In this document: one piece after another, positions 34,500-44,701 of the stretch
Position numbering within the stretch: the stretch's first letter is position 1
How the letters are laid out: every line of letters starts with the position of its first letter
Source: Rugamonas brunnea
GTDB lineage: Bacteria; Pseudomonadota; Gammaproteobacteria; Burkholderiales; Burkholderiaceae_D
Length of the DNA stretch: 64,000 nt
Direction: 5' to 3'
NCBI RefSeq assembly: GCF_014042345.1
Contig: NZ_JACEZT010000001.1
Location: 682,001 to 746,000 of the forward strand
Translations under genes and position numbers: made by a program
Notes under the pieces: model-generated
What the model was told of the DNA's origin: nothing
Databases searched by the model: none
Seen by the model: the letters and a program-made list of their open reading frames with translations, nothing else

Positions 34500-36551
34500 T
34501 CAGGCGGCTTTATCCGCCTGAGCGGGCTGCCAGTTATCGCGCAAGGCCTGCTCGAACTGGGCCGCCGGCAACGGTTGCGAGAACAGATAACCCTGCACTT
34601 CGTCGCAACCCGACGATTTGAGGAAGGCCAACTGCTCCACCGTCTCCACACCCTCGGCGATCACCTTGTGCTTGAGCTGCTGGGCGATGCTGATGATAGT
34701 GCTGGCGATCGCGCAATCGTTCGCGTCCGACGGTATCCCGGTGGTGAACGAACGGTCGATCTTGAGCGTGTCGATCGGGAAGCGCTTCAGGTAGGACAAG
34801 CTCGAATACCCGGTCCCGAAGTCGTCGAGCGACAAGGTCACGCCGAGCGCCGTGATGCGGTCCATGATGCCGATCACGCGGTCGATGTTGTGCATCAGCG
34901 TGCTTTCGGTGATCTCCAGCTCCAGCCACGACGGCTCCAGCCCGTAGCGCTTGAGCGTCTCCGTCACCCGCCCCGGCAGCGCCGACGTGAATTCGCGCGC
35001 CGACACGTTCACGGCCAGCCGGATCGGCGGCAAGCCCGCCTCTTTCCACTTCTGCGCCTGCGCGCACGCAGCCTCCAGCACCCATTCGCCGACCTGCACG
35101 ACCAGCCCGGTGGCCTCGGCCAGCGGGATGAATTCGGCCGGCGGCACCAGCCCCCGTTCCGGATGATGCCAGCGCACCAGCGCCTCGGCGCCGATGATCT
35201 TGCCGCTGCTGATGGAAAACTTGGGCTGGTAATGGAGCAACAACTGGCCGTTGCCCAGCGCATGCCGCAGTCCCGTTTCGATGCGCATGCGCTCCTGCAT
35301 GCCCTGGTTCATGTCCTGACTGTAGAACGCCACGTGGTCGCCATCGGCGTCGCCCTGCTGCTTGGCGCGGTACATGGCGATGTCGGCCAGCCGCAGCAAG
35401 GTTTCGGCGTCGGCGCCATCCTGCGGATAAACGCTGATGCCGATGCTGCCGCCGACCCGCAAATCATGGCCGTCGATCAGGAACGGGGCGCTGAGCGCCG
35501 TCAGCAGCTTGTGCGCCACCATGCTCGCTTCGTAGTGCTGGCTGATGTCGAACAGGCCGACGGCGAACTCGTCGCCGCCCAGCCGCGCCACCAGGTCCTG
35601 GTCGCGCAACACGCTGCGGAAACGGCGCGCCGCTTCGCGCAGCAGCTCGTCGCCGGCGTGGCGGCCCAGGGTGTCGTTGATCAGCTTGAACCGGTTGAGG
35701 TCGATGAACAGCACGCAGCCCTGCAGCTTGCTGCGCTGGGCCACCGTCAGCGCCTGGTCCACCAGCTTGGTCAGCAGGCTGCGGTTGGGCAGGCCCGTGA
35801 GCGCGTCGTAATACGCCAGGTGGTGGATGCGCTCCTCGGCCAGCTTGCGCTCGGTGATGTCGGTCAGGTAGGCGATCAGGCCGATCGAGCGGTCGTTGAT
35901 GTCGCACAGCGGCGACAGCGACAGGCTGGCCCAGAACACTTCGCCATTCTTTTTCTTGCGCCGCACTTCCATCAGGCGCCCGCCCTGCTCCAGGAACGCG
36001 TCGCGGAAGCCGGTGTCTTCGTCGTCGTACAGGAACAGGATGTTGCGGCCCACGGCTTCCACGGCGCTGTAGCCGAACAGCCGTTCGGCGCCCTTGTTCC
36101 AGCTGGTGATGAAGCCATTCAAATCCATCGTCAGCACCGATTCGTGCATCTGGTCGAGGATCTGGGACTGGTGCTGCAACTGGGCTTCGACCTGCACGTA
36201 GGCATGGGTGGAACGCTGCGCCAGCGAGTGCACTTGCAGCACGCTGCCGGCCAGGCTGGCCAGGCTGGCCAGATGCTGCTCGTCGAGTGCACTGTAGTTG
36301 TCGCGCCCGCTCACCACGAAGCGGCCGAACAGCTGGTGCTCGAAGCGCACTTCCTGCACCAGGCCGCTGACCGGCGCGCCGCCCTCGCCAGCCTGTTCGT
36401 CGACCGGCAGATAGTAGCCGGCCGGGCTGGCCAGCACTTCGCGTGCGATGCGTCCCAGCTCCTGCGCCAATGCCTGGCCCCGCAAACGCAATACCGCGTC
36501 GCAGAGGGCGGCGCTGTGCTGCAGGAAGTTGGAGACGGGATGGGCCAGCAT
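34500..36551 (-). CDS. PAS-GGDEF-EAL cyclic-di-GMP signalling protein
   Basis: Protein of 683 residues that controls cyclic di-GMP. An N-terminal region of about 130 residues is GAF-like. Then come a PAS domain ([38 protein letters not shown], about 140-250), a GGDEF domain with intact GGDEF at about 325-329, and an EAL domain with EALVRW at about 456, [10 protein letters not shown] and [16 protein letters not shown]. Both active-site motifs are intact, so it may make and degrade the messenger, with balance set by the sensor domains. No transmembrane helix. It starts two bases after the stop of the HDOD gene, so the two are cotranscribed. Confidence 0.9.
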   Translation of the reverse strand: MLAHPVSNFLQHSAALCDAVLRLRGQALAQELGRIAREVLASPAGYYLPVDEQAGEGGAPVSGLVQEVRFEHQLFGRFVVSGRDNYSALDEQHLASLASLAGSVLQVHSLAQRSTHAYVQVEAQLQHQSQILDQMHESVLTMDLNGFITSWNKGAERLFGYSAVEAVGRNILFLYDDEDTGFRDAFLEQGGRLMEVRRKKKNGEVFWASLSLSPLCDINDRSIGLIAYLTDITERKLAEERIHHLAYYDALTGLPNRSLLTKLVDQALTVAQRSKLQGCVLFIDLNRFKLINDTLGRHAGDELLREAARRFRSVLRDQDLVARLGGDEFAVGLFDISQHYEASMVAHKLLTALSAPFLIDGHDLRVGGSIGISVYPQDGADAETLLRLADIAMYRAKQQGDADGDHVAFYSQDMNQGMQERMRIETGLRHALGNGQLLLHYQPKFSISSGKIIGAEALVRWHHPERGLVPPAEFIPLAEATGLVVQVGEWVLEAACAQAQKWKEAGLPPIRLAVNVSAREFTSALPGRVTETLKRYGLEPSWLELEITESTLMHNIDRVIGIMDRITALGVTLSLDDFGTGYSSLSYLKRFPIDTLKIDRSFTTGIPSDANDCAIASTIISIAQQLKHKVIAEGVETVEQLAFLKSSGCDEVQGYLFSQPLPAAQFEQALRDNWQPAQADKAA

Positions 36552-36553
36552 GG

Positions 36554-37720
36554 CTATAAGTTCCTGCTCACCTGGATCGCCCAGTGATAGGCGTGTAGCT
36601 GGCCTTGCCAGTAGGTTTCGTGATCGATGCCAGCCGCGTCCAGCGCGGCGGGGTCGGCCTGTTCGACCAGGGTCAGCAGTTCACCCAGCGGGCCGGTGCG
36701 CTCCAGCAGCGCGCGCACCACGTCCAGGTCCAGGCTCAGGGCGCTGACGATGTCGGCCATGGGCATGCCCAGCAGCACATCGAGCAGCGAGAACACGCCG
36801 GCCACGAAGGCCATGTCCTGCTGGTCGCGGTCGCCGCCACGGGCCTTGCTCAGCGTTTCCATTTGCGATGCGCGCACGGCCGCCAGCGGCAGCAAGGGGT
36901 TGACGCCGCCCTCGTCCTGCTGGCGCGCGTACAGCAGCAGTTGCAGCCAGCGCTGCAACTGGCGCCGGCCCAGCACGTTGATGGCCTGGCCGAAACTGTG
37001 GATCGGGGTGCTGAGCGCGAACGCGGCCGAATTCACCAGCTTGAGCAGGTGGTAGGACAGGGCCGGGTCTTGCTTGAGCAGTTGTTCCAGTTCGCGCGAA
37101 TCGGCGTCGCGCGCCAGCATGCCCAGCAGCGCCAGCAGGCGCTTGCGCGAAGTGCCGTCGCCGCTGGCGGCGTCCTCGGCCGGATGGCGGGCGAACTCGC
37201 CCATGAACCAGCTGAAACCGGCCGCGCGGCATTCGGCCTGGCGGGCCTGGCTGTCGACGTGGCTGGCCAGGTGCGGACCCGGCTGCGCCACCAGCGACAA
37301 GGCGGGCGGCAGTTCGGCCGCGCAGTTGAACAGCAGCGCGCGCGCGCCGGCCTTGGTGGCGGCGGGACCGGCCACGCCATCGACCATGATGCGGTAGCCA
37401 GCTTCGGCCAGCGCACCGCACTTCTTTTGCATGGCTTCATCAAGCAAGGCGACGGCCGGCACGCGCAGGATCACGCGGTGCGGCGGCAGCGAGGCCAGGT
37501 GGTTCGCTTCCAGCACGCGCGGATCGGGCAGCGGCACGATGCAGTCGAGCGGCGCGAGCGCGCTCAGCGCGTCGGGATAGTTGAGCAGGGTCAGCGTGGC
37601 CTGCAGCACGTTGTCGGTGCCGGGCGACCATTCAAATGCCAGCGCCACCCACTCGTTGTGGGCATTGGACACGGCATGCAGGCGCACGAGCGGAAACGGA
37701 CTGGGTTGAGGCACGGACAT
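36554..37720 (-). CDS. HDOD-domain signalling protein with degenerate EAL half
   Basis: Protein of 388 residues. The C-terminal half is an HDOD domain ([42 protein letters not shown], then [26 protein letters not shown]). The N-terminal half has the layout of an EAL-like fold ([33 protein letters not shown]) without catalytic residues, as in the YuxH class. Such proteins act as scaffolds in motility and c-di-GMP pathways. It is the first gene of an operon with the GGDEF/EAL protein downstream, which suggests a shared output. Signal and partner are not evident. Confidence 0.82.
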   Translation of the reverse strand: MSVPQPSPFPLVRLHAVSNAHNEWVALAFEWSPGTDNVLQATLTLLNYPDALSALAPLDCIVPLPDPRVLEANHLASLPPHRVILRVPAVALLDEAMQKKCGALAEAGYRIMVDGVAGPAATKAGARALLFNCAAELPPALSLVAQPGPHLASHVDSQARQAECRAAGFSWFMGEFARHPAEDAASGDGTSRKRLLALLGMLARDADSRELEQLLKQDPALSYHLLKLVNSAAFALSTPIHSFGQAINVLGRRQLQRWLQLLLYARQQDEGGVNPLLPLAAVRASQMETLSKARGGDRDQQDMAFVAGVFSLLDVLLGMPMADIVSALSLDLDVVRALLERTGPLGELLTLVEQADPAALDAAGIDHETYWQGQLHAYHWAIQVSRNL

Positions 37721-38012
37721 CGGAATCTCGGTTGGGTCGTGCGCGTTATCTTAGTTCAAGTATTGTTGGAGAGCAATCAGTTGCTGCGCAACGTATCCAA
37801 GCCAACCACCTTCAGACCAATCTTTACACGCGCAACGTTTTATTTTTTGCAAGTAACAATTTTCCCTAGTGGGAACGGGAATATAGCAGATATTGACGAG
37901 GGAACCGGACACAGTTGAACAATGCTCAATGGTATTAGTAGTGGCCTTCAACTTTTTCGCCACAGACCAGTTCGCCATGCAGTTCGCCCTACCGTTCCCC
38001 TACCGGCCGGCA

Positions 38013-38672
38013 CTAGCCGCCGCGTCCGAACTGGGCGTGCTGGACCGCGAAGCGGATCAGTTCGGCCTGCCCTTCGATGCCCAGTTTGCGCTTGATGTTG
38101 AGGCGGTGGGTTTCCACCGTGCGCACGCTCAAATCCAGCGCGCGCGCGATCTGCTTGTTCGATTCGCCGTTGGCGATGTGGCGCAGCACTTCATGCTCGC
38201 GCACCGTCAGCTGGTTGTCCTGGGTCTGCGGCTTGGCCAGCTGGCGCGCCAGGCCGGCACTGTAGTAGATGCCGCCCGACATCACCGTCTCGATGGCCAC
38301 CACGATATCCTTGCCCGGCGCATCCTTGAGCACGTAGCCGCGCGCACCGGCCTGCATGGCCTGGGTCACGTATTCGAGCTTGTCGTGCATGGACAGCACC
38401 AGCACGGCGATGGCCGGATAGGCCAGCCGGAACTGGGCCGTGGCCTCGATGCCATTGCTGCCGCGCATGTTGATGTCCATCAGCACCAGATCGGGCCGGT
38501 GCAGGCCAGCCTGTTCCAGCGCCTCGGCCGCCCCGCCCGCCTCGGCCACCACCTGGAATTGCGGCATGGCTTCGAGCCGGGCCCGCAAGCCATCGCGCAC
38601 CAGCGGATGGTCGTCGACCAGCAGGATCTTGATTACCGAATTGCTTACCGAATTGCTCACCGAGTTGCTCAC
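38013..38672 (-). CDS. NarL/FixJ-type response regulator
   Basis: Response regulator of 219 residues. The receiver domain has the acidic pair in ILLVDDHPLVRDGL, phosphoacceptor Asp about 66 (LVLMDINMRG) and Lys in KDAPGKD. The C-terminal LuxR-type helix-turn-helix is LTVREHEVLRHIANGESNKQIARALDLSVRTVETHRLNIKRKLG. It is cotranscribed with the kinase at 38689 (16-bp gap). The start is a GTG at 38672 with AAGGA upstream. The first 13 residues, SNSVSNSVSNSV, come from a 12-base tandem repeat, so the true N-terminus may vary. Probable target: cstA. Confidence 0.9.
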   Translation of the reverse strand: MSNSVSNSVSNSVIKILLVDDHPLVRDGLRARLEAMPQFQVVAEAGGAAEALEQAGLHRPDLVLMDINMRGSNGIEATAQFRLAYPAIAVLVLSMHDKLEYVTQAMQAGARGYVLKDAPGKDIVVAIETVMSGGIYYSAGLARQLAKPQTQDNQLTVREHEVLRHIANGESNKQIARALDLSVRTVETHRLNIKRKLGIEGQAELIRFAVQHAQFGRGG

Positions 38673-38688
38673 ATTCGTCCTTGCGTAC

Positions 38689-40041
38689 TCAAGTATTGTT
38701 CAGGGCCCGCGCCGTCACCACCGTGCCCTCCGGCGACGAGGCGATGGCAAATTGGCCGCCGATCGCTTCCATGCGCTCCATCATATTGCGCAAACCGATT
38801 CCGTGCTTGGGATGGAGCGCGATACTGTCCACGTCAAAGCCCACGCCATCGTCGCGGATGGTGAGCGTGACGCCGGCGCCATCGCCGACCAGGCCGATAT
38901 CGATGCGGTGCGCGCCAGCGTGGCGGCCGATGTTGGTCAGCGCTTCCTGGGCCACCCGGAACAGCACCGTATTGGCCACGTCGGGCAAGCCGTCCGTGGC
39001 GCCCTCGGCCGTGAAGTGAATGGGGATCGCGCTGCTGAGCGTCACTTCGTGGGCCAGGTGGTCGAGCGCGGCCGCCAGGCCCAGGTCGTCGAGGATGGCC
39101 GGGCGCAGGTTGTGCGAGATGCGCCGCACTTCGCCCAGCACGTTGTTGAGCTGCTCGGCCGTGTGCTCGAACGCGGCCTGGGCCGCCTGGCACTGGGCCG
39201 CGTCGCCGCCCAGGCGGATGATGCCGGCCTCGATCTGCAGCTTGATCGATACCAGCCACTGGCTGATGCCGTCGTGCAAATCGCGCGACAGCCGCGCCCG
39301 CTCCTCCTCCTGCGATTCCACCACGCGCTGGGCCAGCACCTTGAGCTTGGCGTCGGCCACACGCGATTCGCTGATGTTGAGCGCCAGCCCGGAGCCGCCC
39401 ACCACCAGCGCGGCGGCGATGGCGATGGCGGCGATCCACAGCATGGTGTTGCGGATGTTGGCCGACTGCTGGGCGTCGATGCGGGCCAGCGCCCGGTCCA
39501 CGTCATCGAGGTAGATGCCGGTGCCCAGCATCCAGCCCCAGTCCGGCAGCGCCACCACGTAACCGAGCTTGGGCGCAGCCTTGTGGCTCGATGGCTTGAC
39601 CCAGGAATAGCGCACCAGCCCGCCGCCGGCGCGGGCCCGCTCCAGCAGGCGCTGGATGGTGGGATTGCCCTGCTCGTCGCGCAGCTCGAACAGGTTCTGG
39701 CCCACCAGTTCCGGCTGGCGCGGATGCATCAGGGCCTTGCCCTGCATGTCGTACAGGAAGAAATAGCCATCGTCGCCATAGCTGAGCGAGGACAGGATGC
39801 GCTTGGCCTCGTCCAGCGCGGCCGTGTCGCCGCGCCCGGCCAGGTGGGCGATCGAATGCTGGGCCAGCGCCACGTAGTGCTTGAGTTCGGCTTCCTTGCT
39901 GGCCAGGTAGGCTTGCTGGAAGGTGGCGCGCTGCTGTTCGGCCAGCGCACTGGCCTGGTGCAGCACCGCCAGCGCAATCGCGCACAGCGCCAGGATCAGC
40001 GGCGTGATGGCCAGGAAGATGACTTTTTGCCGCAGTTTCAT
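38689..40041 (-). CDS. Cache-domain sensor histidine kinase
   Basis: Membrane kinase of 450 residues: transmembrane helix (about 8-30), a periplasmic single-Cache domain (SYGDDGYFFLYDMQGKALMHPRQPELVGQNLFEL and GYVVALPDWGWMLGTGIYLDDVD), a second helix (about 198-222), and a HisKA_3 dimerisation domain with ESQEEERARLSRDLHDGISQ (His about 256). A HATPase domain follows, with ALTNIGRHAGAHRIDI and DDGVGFD. The Cache motif is of the type that binds small carboxylates. It is divergent from cstA, and control of cstA in response to pyruvate or a similar acid is a likely role, comparable to BtsS/BtsR in E. coli. Confidence 0.88.
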   Translation of the reverse strand: MKLRQKVIFLAITPLILALCAIALAVLHQASALAEQQRATFQQAYLASKEAELKHYVALAQHSIAHLAGRGDTAALDEAKRILSSLSYGDDGYFFLYDMQGKALMHPRQPELVGQNLFELRDEQGNPTIQRLLERARAGGGLVRYSWVKPSSHKAAPKLGYVVALPDWGWMLGTGIYLDDVDRALARIDAQQSANIRNTMLWIAAIAIAAALVVGGSGLALNISESRVADAKLKVLAQRVVESQEEERARLSRDLHDGISQWLVSIKLQIEAGIIRLGGDAAQCQAAQAAFEHTAEQLNNVLGEVRRISHNLRPAILDDLGLAAALDHLAHEVTLSSAIPIHFTAEGATDGLPDVANTVLFRVAQEALTNIGRHAGAHRIDIGLVGDGAGVTLTIRDDGVGFDVDSIALHPKHGIGLRNMMERMEAIGGQFAIASSPEGTVVTARALNNT

Positions 40042-40245
40042 GTCGCGTCCACCGAAAAGGTTCCGTGCCGCATTCTACGCCGGACGGGCCAGGGTCGCGT
40101 ACGTAGTTCCACGTAGCAAAGCTGCGTAGTGCTGCGCTTGTTCCAGATATTGCAATCCTGAATACTATCCATAAGCTGCGGGCATGCCAAAACACAACAC
40201 CGGGCAGGTGCACAACGCAGCGTTCCACATTCTCTGGAGGGAAGT

Positions 40246-42318
40246 ATGCAACACACACCAAACCGGCTCGTGAGCCGGCTGGGCTGGACAGCCCTGTCCC
40301 TGGCCGGCGCCTGCGCGCTGGGCGTCATCGGCCTCAAGCGGGGCGAATCGATCAGCGCCATCTGGATCGTCATCGCCGCCGTCTGCGTCTACCTGATCGC
40401 TTACCGCTTCTACAGCCTGTTCATCGCCGACAAGGTGCTGGGCCTCGATGGCCGCCGCATGACGCCGGCCAACAAGCACAACGACGGCCTCGACCACGTA
40501 CCGACCAACAAGTACGTGCTGTTCGGCCACCACTTCGCCGCCATCGCCGGCGCCGGCCCGCTGGTCGGCCCGGTGCTGGCCGCCCAGATGGGCTACCTGC
40601 CCGGCATGCTGTGGATCCTGGCCGGCGTCGTGTTCGCCGGCGCCGTGCAGGACTTCATCGTGCTGTTCATCTCCATGCGCCGCGACGGCCGCTCGCTGGG
40701 CGACCTGATCAAGTCCGAGCTGGGCCAGGTGCCCGGCATGATTGCGCTGCTGGGCACCTTCATGATCATGGTCATCATCCTGGCCGTGCTGGCCCTGATC
40801 GTGGTCAAGGCGCTCACCAACTCGCCATGGGGCAGCTTCACCGTGATGGCCACCATCCCCATCGCCCTGTTCATGGGCGTGTACTCGCGCTATATCCGCG
40901 TGGGCCGCATCGGCGAAGTGTCCGTGATCGGCTTCATCCTGCTGATGGGCGCCATCTTCGGCGGCCAGTACGTGCAGGGCAATCCGGCGCTGGCGCCGAT
41001 GTTCACCTTCACCGGCACCGAACTGACCTGGATGCTGATCGGCTATGGCTTCATCGCCTCCGTGCTGCCCGTGTGGCTGCTGCTGGCGCCGCGCGACTAC
41101 CTGTCGACCTTCCTCAAGATCGGCACCATCGTCGGCCTGGCGCTGGGCATCGTGCTGGTGGCCCCCTACCTGAAGATGCCGGCCATGACCAAGTTCATCG
41201 ACGGCACCGGCCCGGTCTGGTCGGGCAGCCTGTTCCCGTTCCTGTTCATCACCATCGCCTGCGGCGCCGTGTCCGGCTTCCACGCGCTGATTGCCTCCGG
41301 CACCACGCCCAAGATGATCGAAAATGAACGCCACGCCCGCTTCATCGGCTACGGCGCCATGCTGATGGAATCGTTCGTCGCCATCATGGCCCTGGTGGCC
41401 GCCTCCACCATCGAACCGGGCGTGTACTTCGCCATGAACAGCCCGGCCGCGCTGATCGGCACCTCGGCCGAAACGGCCGCCCATGCCGTGTCGCAATGGG
41501 GCTTCTACATCACGCCCGAAATGCTGAGCCAGACCGCCAAGGACGTCGGTGAGCTGTCCATCATCTCGCGCGCCGGCGGTGCGCCGACCCTGGCCGTCGG
41601 CATGGCCAACATCCTGTCCGGTGTGCTGGGCGGCAAGACCATGATGGCGTTCTGGTACCACTTCGCCATCCTGTTCGAAGCGCTGTTCATCCTCACCGCC
41701 GTGGACGCGGGCACCCGCGCCGGCCGCTTCATGCTGCAGGACTTGCTGGGCGCCTTCGTGCCGGCCATGAAGAAGACGGAAAACGTCTACGCCAACCTGC
41801 TGGCCACCGGCCTGTGCGTGGCGGCCTGGGGCTACTTCCTGTACCAGGGCGTGGTCGATCCACTCGGCGGCATCAACACGCTGTGGCCGCTGTTCGGCAT
41901 CGCCAACCAGATGCTGGCCGCCATCGCGCTGATCCTGGGCACCTGCGTGCTGTTCAAGATGAAACGCGGCCAGTACGCCTGGGTCACGCTGGCGCCCACG
42001 GCCTGGCTGCTGCTGTGCACGCTGACGGCGGGCTGGCAGAAGATCTTCGAGGACAACCCCAAGGTCGGCTTCCTGGCCCACGCAGCCAAGTACCAGGGCG
42101 CCTTCGACGACGGCAAGCTGCTGGCGCCAGCCAAGTCGATGGTGCAGATGCAACAGGTGATCTTCAACGACTACCTGGACGCCTCGCTGGCTGGCTTCTT
42201 CATGGTGGTGGTGCTGTCGGTGCTGGTGTTCGGTGTGCGCACCGTGCTGGCGGCCCGCGCCAACGCCCAGCCCAGCACCCAGGAAAGCCCGCTGGTGCTG
42301 ATGCCGACGGTGCAGTGA
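40246..42318 (+). CDS. cstA: CstA-family carbon-starvation/pyruvate transporter
   Basis: Inner-membrane protein of 690 residues with about 16 to 18 transmembrane segments and the CstA signature: [58 protein letters not shown] and [19 protein letters not shown]. Relatives CstA and BtsT take up peptides and pyruvate in E. coli. GGAGGG precedes the ATG. The stop overlaps the next gene's ATG (TGATG), a hallmark of the CstA/YbdD pair. The divergent two-component genes to the left probably control it. Confidence 0.92.
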   Translation: MQHTPNRLVSRLGWTALSLAGACALGVIGLKRGESISAIWIVIAAVCVYLIAYRFYSLFIADKVLGLDGRRMTPANKHNDGLDHVPTNKYVLFGHHFAAIAGAGPLVGPVLAAQMGYLPGMLWILAGVVFAGAVQDFIVLFISMRRDGRSLGDLIKSELGQVPGMIALLGTFMIMVIILAVLALIVVKALTNSPWGSFTVMATIPIALFMGVYSRYIRVGRIGEVSVIGFILLMGAIFGGQYVQGNPALAPMFTFTGTELTWMLIGYGFIASVLPVWLLLAPRDYLSTFLKIGTIVGLALGIVLVAPYLKMPAMTKFIDGTGPVWSGSLFPFLFITIACGAVSGFHALIASGTTPKMIENERHARFIGYGAMLMESFVAIMALVAASTIEPGVYFAMNSPAALIGTSAETAAHAVSQWGFYITPEMLSQTAKDVGELSIISRAGGAPTLAVGMANILSGVLGGKTMMAFWYHFAILFEALFILTAVDAGTRAGRFMLQDLLGAFVPAMKKTENVYANLLATGLCVAAWGYFLYQGVVDPLGGINTLWPLFGIANQMLAAIALILGTCVLFKMKRGQYAWVTLAPTAWLLLCTLTAGWQKIFEDNPKVGFLAHAAKYQGAFDDGKLLAPAKSMVQMQQVIFNDYLDASLAGFFMVVVLSVLVFGVRTVLAARANAQPSTQESPLVLMPTVQ

Positions 42319-42518
42319 TGTTCGGCGAACTGGTCAAGGCTGGCCGCTACCTGGGCCAGAGCGTACGCCTGATGGTGGGCCTGCCCGAGTACGACACCTA
42401 CGTGTCGCACCGGGAAGCGACCCACCCGGGCGAACCGATGATGAGCTACGAGGAATTCTTCCGCGAACGCCAGGAAGCCCGCTACGGCGGCGCCGGCAAG
42501 CGCGGCGGCTGCTGCTGA
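42318..42518 (+). CDS. ybdD: YbdD/YjiX family protein, partner of CstA
   Basis: Protein of 66 residues in the DUF466 (YbdD/YjiX) family. It starts [38 protein letters not shown] and contains [16 protein letters not shown], matching the family closely. It overlaps the cstA stop by one base and so is translationally coupled. In E. coli, YbdD is needed for pyruvate uptake by CstA and YjiX pairs with BtsT. The C-terminus GKRGGCC is typical of the family in related genera. Confidence 0.9.
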   Translation: MFGELVKAGRYLGQSVRLMVGLPEYDTYVSHREATHPGEPMMSYEEFFRERQEARYGGAGKRGGCC

Positions 42519-42595
42519 CCCGGCCGGCGCCGCGCCTCCGCCCTCGTAGCTCCCCCTGGTATCACCCTCTCGTATCTCCTCTGTTTCTGCCTTTG

Positions 42596-42634
42596 TTCCG
42601 CACCGCCCTTGCCGGCCGTGCGGAACTTTTTTTT
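42596..42634 (+). terminator. Terminator of cstA-ybdD
   Basis: Perfect 8-bp stem TTCCGCAC (42596-42603)/GTGCGGAA (42618-42625), followed after one C by eight T. Confidence 0.9.
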
Positions 42635-42738
42635 GGCGCTCCAGGTCTAACTATGCTGACCCGGGCAACCGGGCTCGGCACCTACTCCGCGGCAACGGCA
42701 GCGGCAACGGCAGCATCAGCGAGACCAAGAGCGACACC

Positions 42739-43608
42739 ATGAGCGACACTTTTTCCTATCAAGAAGCGTTTTCCCGCAACCTGGGCTGGGTCACGCCGGC
42801 CGAACAAGCCGTGCTGCGCAACAAGCGCATCGCCATCGCCGGCATGGGCGGCGTGGGCGGCATCCACCTGCTGACGCTGGCTCGGCTGGGCGTGGGCGCC
42901 TTCCACATCGCTGACTTCGACCAGTTCGACGTCGCCAACTTCAACCGCCAGGCCGGCGCCGCCATGTCCACGCTGGGCCAGCCCAAGGTGGACGTGCTGG
43001 CCACCATGGCGCGCGACATCAACCCCAGGCTGGCGCTCACGCGCTTCCCCAACGGCGTGCATGACGACAACATGGCCGTCTTCCTGGACGGCGTGGACCT
43101 GTACGTGGACGGCCTCGACTTCTTCGCCTTCGCCGCGCGCCAGGCCACCTTCGCCGCCTGCGCCCGCCTGCGCATACCGGCCATCACGGCCGCGCCGCTG
43201 GGCATGGGCACGGCCGTGCTCACCTTCCTGCCCGGCCGCATGACGTTCGAGGACTATTTCGGCTGGGGCCAGCGCAGCGACACGGAAAAAGCCCTGCGCT
43301 TCCTTGTGGGCCTGGCGCCGGCCGGCCTGCACCGGGCCTACCTGGTGGACCCGTCCAGCATCAACCTGGCCCAGCGGCGCGGGCCGTCGACCATCATGGC
43401 CTGCCAGTTGTGCGCGGGCGCGGCCGCCACCGAGGCGCTCAAGATCCTGCTGGGACGCGGCCCGGTGCTGGCCGCGCCGCACGGCTGGCAGTTCGATGCC
43501 TACCGCAACCGGCTGGTGCGCACCTGGCGTCCCGGCGGCAACCGCCACCCGCTGCAACGGCTGGCCATGCTGATGGCGCAACGCGGCCTACCGAAGGGGA
43601 AACCATGA
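42739..43608 (+). CDS. ThiF/MoeB-type E1-like adenylyltransferase
   Basis: E1-like protein of 289 residues. ATP-binding Rossmann motif GMGGVGGIHLLTLARLGVGAFHIADFDQFDVANFNRQ includes the nucleotide-binding glycines, the aspartate and the Arg-finger NFNRQ. Further motifs are DGLDFF and a C-terminal ACQLCAGAAATEALKILLG. Such enzymes adenylate the C-terminus of ubiquitin-like sulfur carriers or other carboxylates. No ubiquitin-like partner (ThiS, MoaD) lies nearby. The stop overlaps the nitroreductase start (ATGA), so the two are coupled. Substrate unknown. The start region is preceded by a GGCAAC repeat and a weak ribosome site. Confidence 0.87.
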   Translation: MSDTFSYQEAFSRNLGWVTPAEQAVLRNKRIAIAGMGGVGGIHLLTLARLGVGAFHIADFDQFDVANFNRQAGAAMSTLGQPKVDVLATMARDINPRLALTRFPNGVHDDNMAVFLDGVDLYVDGLDFFAFAARQATFAACARLRIPAITAAPLGMGTAVLTFLPGRMTFEDYFGWGQRSDTEKALRFLVGLAPAGLHRAYLVDPSSINLAQRRGPSTIMACQLCAGAAATEALKILLGRGPVLAAPHGWQFDAYRNRLVRTWRPGGNRHPLQRLAMLMAQRGLPKGKP

Positions 43609-44699
43609 GTACGCTGGACCCCACGCTGGAGAAGATACTGGACCTGGCCCGCTGGGCGCCCAGCGGCGACAACACCCAGCCGTGGCGCTTTGAAATCATC
43701 GACGCGCGCCACCTGGTCGTGCACGGCTTCGACACGCGCGACCATTGCGTCTACGACCTCGATGGCCACCCCAGCCAGATGTCGCTGGGCGCCCTGCTGG
43801 AGACAATGAGCTGCGCGGCCAGCCTGTTCCACCTGTCGATGCAGGTGCAGCGACGGCCCGGCCTGCCCGACAACCAGCCCACCTTCGACGTCGCCTTCAG
43901 CAGCCGGCCAGCGGCCGAGCCGGACCCGCTGGCCCAGGCCATCGAGCAGCGCCGCGTGCAACGCCGCCCGCTGAGCACGCGCGCGCTGACGCCGGCCGAA
44001 CGCCAGGCCCTGCAAGCGGCCTTGCCGGCCGGCTACCGCGTGCAATGGCTGTCCAGCTGGACTGAGCGCTGGGCCATGGCCAGGCTGCTGTACCGCAATG
44101 CCGGCCTGCGCCTGACCATGCCCGAGGCGCACCAGGTGCACCGCGCCGTGATCGAATGGAGAGCCCGCTACAGCAACGACCGCATCCCGGAACAGGCGCT
44201 CGGCGTCGATCCGCTGACGGCGCGCCTGATGCAGTGGGTGATGCAAAGCTGGGAGCGGGTTGCGTTCTTCAACACCTGGCTGGCCGGCACGGTGGCGCCG
44301 CGGCTGCAGATGGACCTGGTGCCGGCGCTGGCCTGCGCCGCCCACTTCGTGCTGGTGGCCGGGCAGCGGCCGCAATCGGTGGACGACTACGTGGCCGCCG
44401 GGCGCGCCATGCAACGCTTCTGGCTGGCGGCGGCGCGCGCCGGCCTGCAACTGCAGCCGGAACTGACGCCGCTGATCTTCGCCCGCTACGTGCGCGACAA
44501 CCGCCCGTTCTCGCGCGCGCCCGGCATGCAGGCGCGTGCGCGCGCGCTCGCCCAACAGGCCCAGCTGCTGATCGGCAAACACGCGTTCGACCATGCCGTG
44601 TTCATGGGCCGCATCGGCGCCGGCGCGCCGGCCCGGGCGCGCTCGCTGCGTCTGCCGCTGAGCACGCTGATCGTGCCCGCCGCGCCGGGACGGGAGTAG
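43605..44699 (+). CDS. Nitroreductase-family flavoprotein, fused or diverged
   Basis: Protein of 364 residues beginning with the nitroreductase signature ILDLARWAPSGDNTQPWRFEI, which binds FMN in that family. Later blocks are RRVQRRPLSTRALTPAERQALQAALP and PALACAAHFVLVAGQRPQSVDDYVAAGRAMQRFWLAAARAGLQLQP, the usual C-terminal FMN region. A central insert of about 100 residues (YRVQWLSSWTERWAMARLL through FFNTWLAGTVAPRLQ) is longer than in simple nitroreductases. It overlaps the ThiF gene by four bases. E1-like proteins paired with nitroreductases suggest a modification or peptide-oxidation pathway; the reaction here is not known. Confidence 0.8.
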   Translation: MSTLDPTLEKILDLARWAPSGDNTQPWRFEIIDARHLVVHGFDTRDHCVYDLDGHPSQMSLGALLETMSCAASLFHLSMQVQRRPGLPDNQPTFDVAFSSRPAAEPDPLAQAIEQRRVQRRPLSTRALTPAERQALQAALPAGYRVQWLSSWTERWAMARLLYRNAGLRLTMPEAHQVHRAVIEWRARYSNDRIPEQALGVDPLTARLMQWVMQSWERVAFFNTWLAGTVAPRLQMDLVPALACAAHFVLVAGQRPQSVDDYVAAGRAMQRFWLAAARAGLQLQPELTPLIFARYVRDNRPFSRAPGMQARARALAQQAQLLIGKHAFDHAVFMGRIGAGAPARARSLRLPLSTLIVPAAPGRE

Positions 44700-44701
44700 C
44701 C

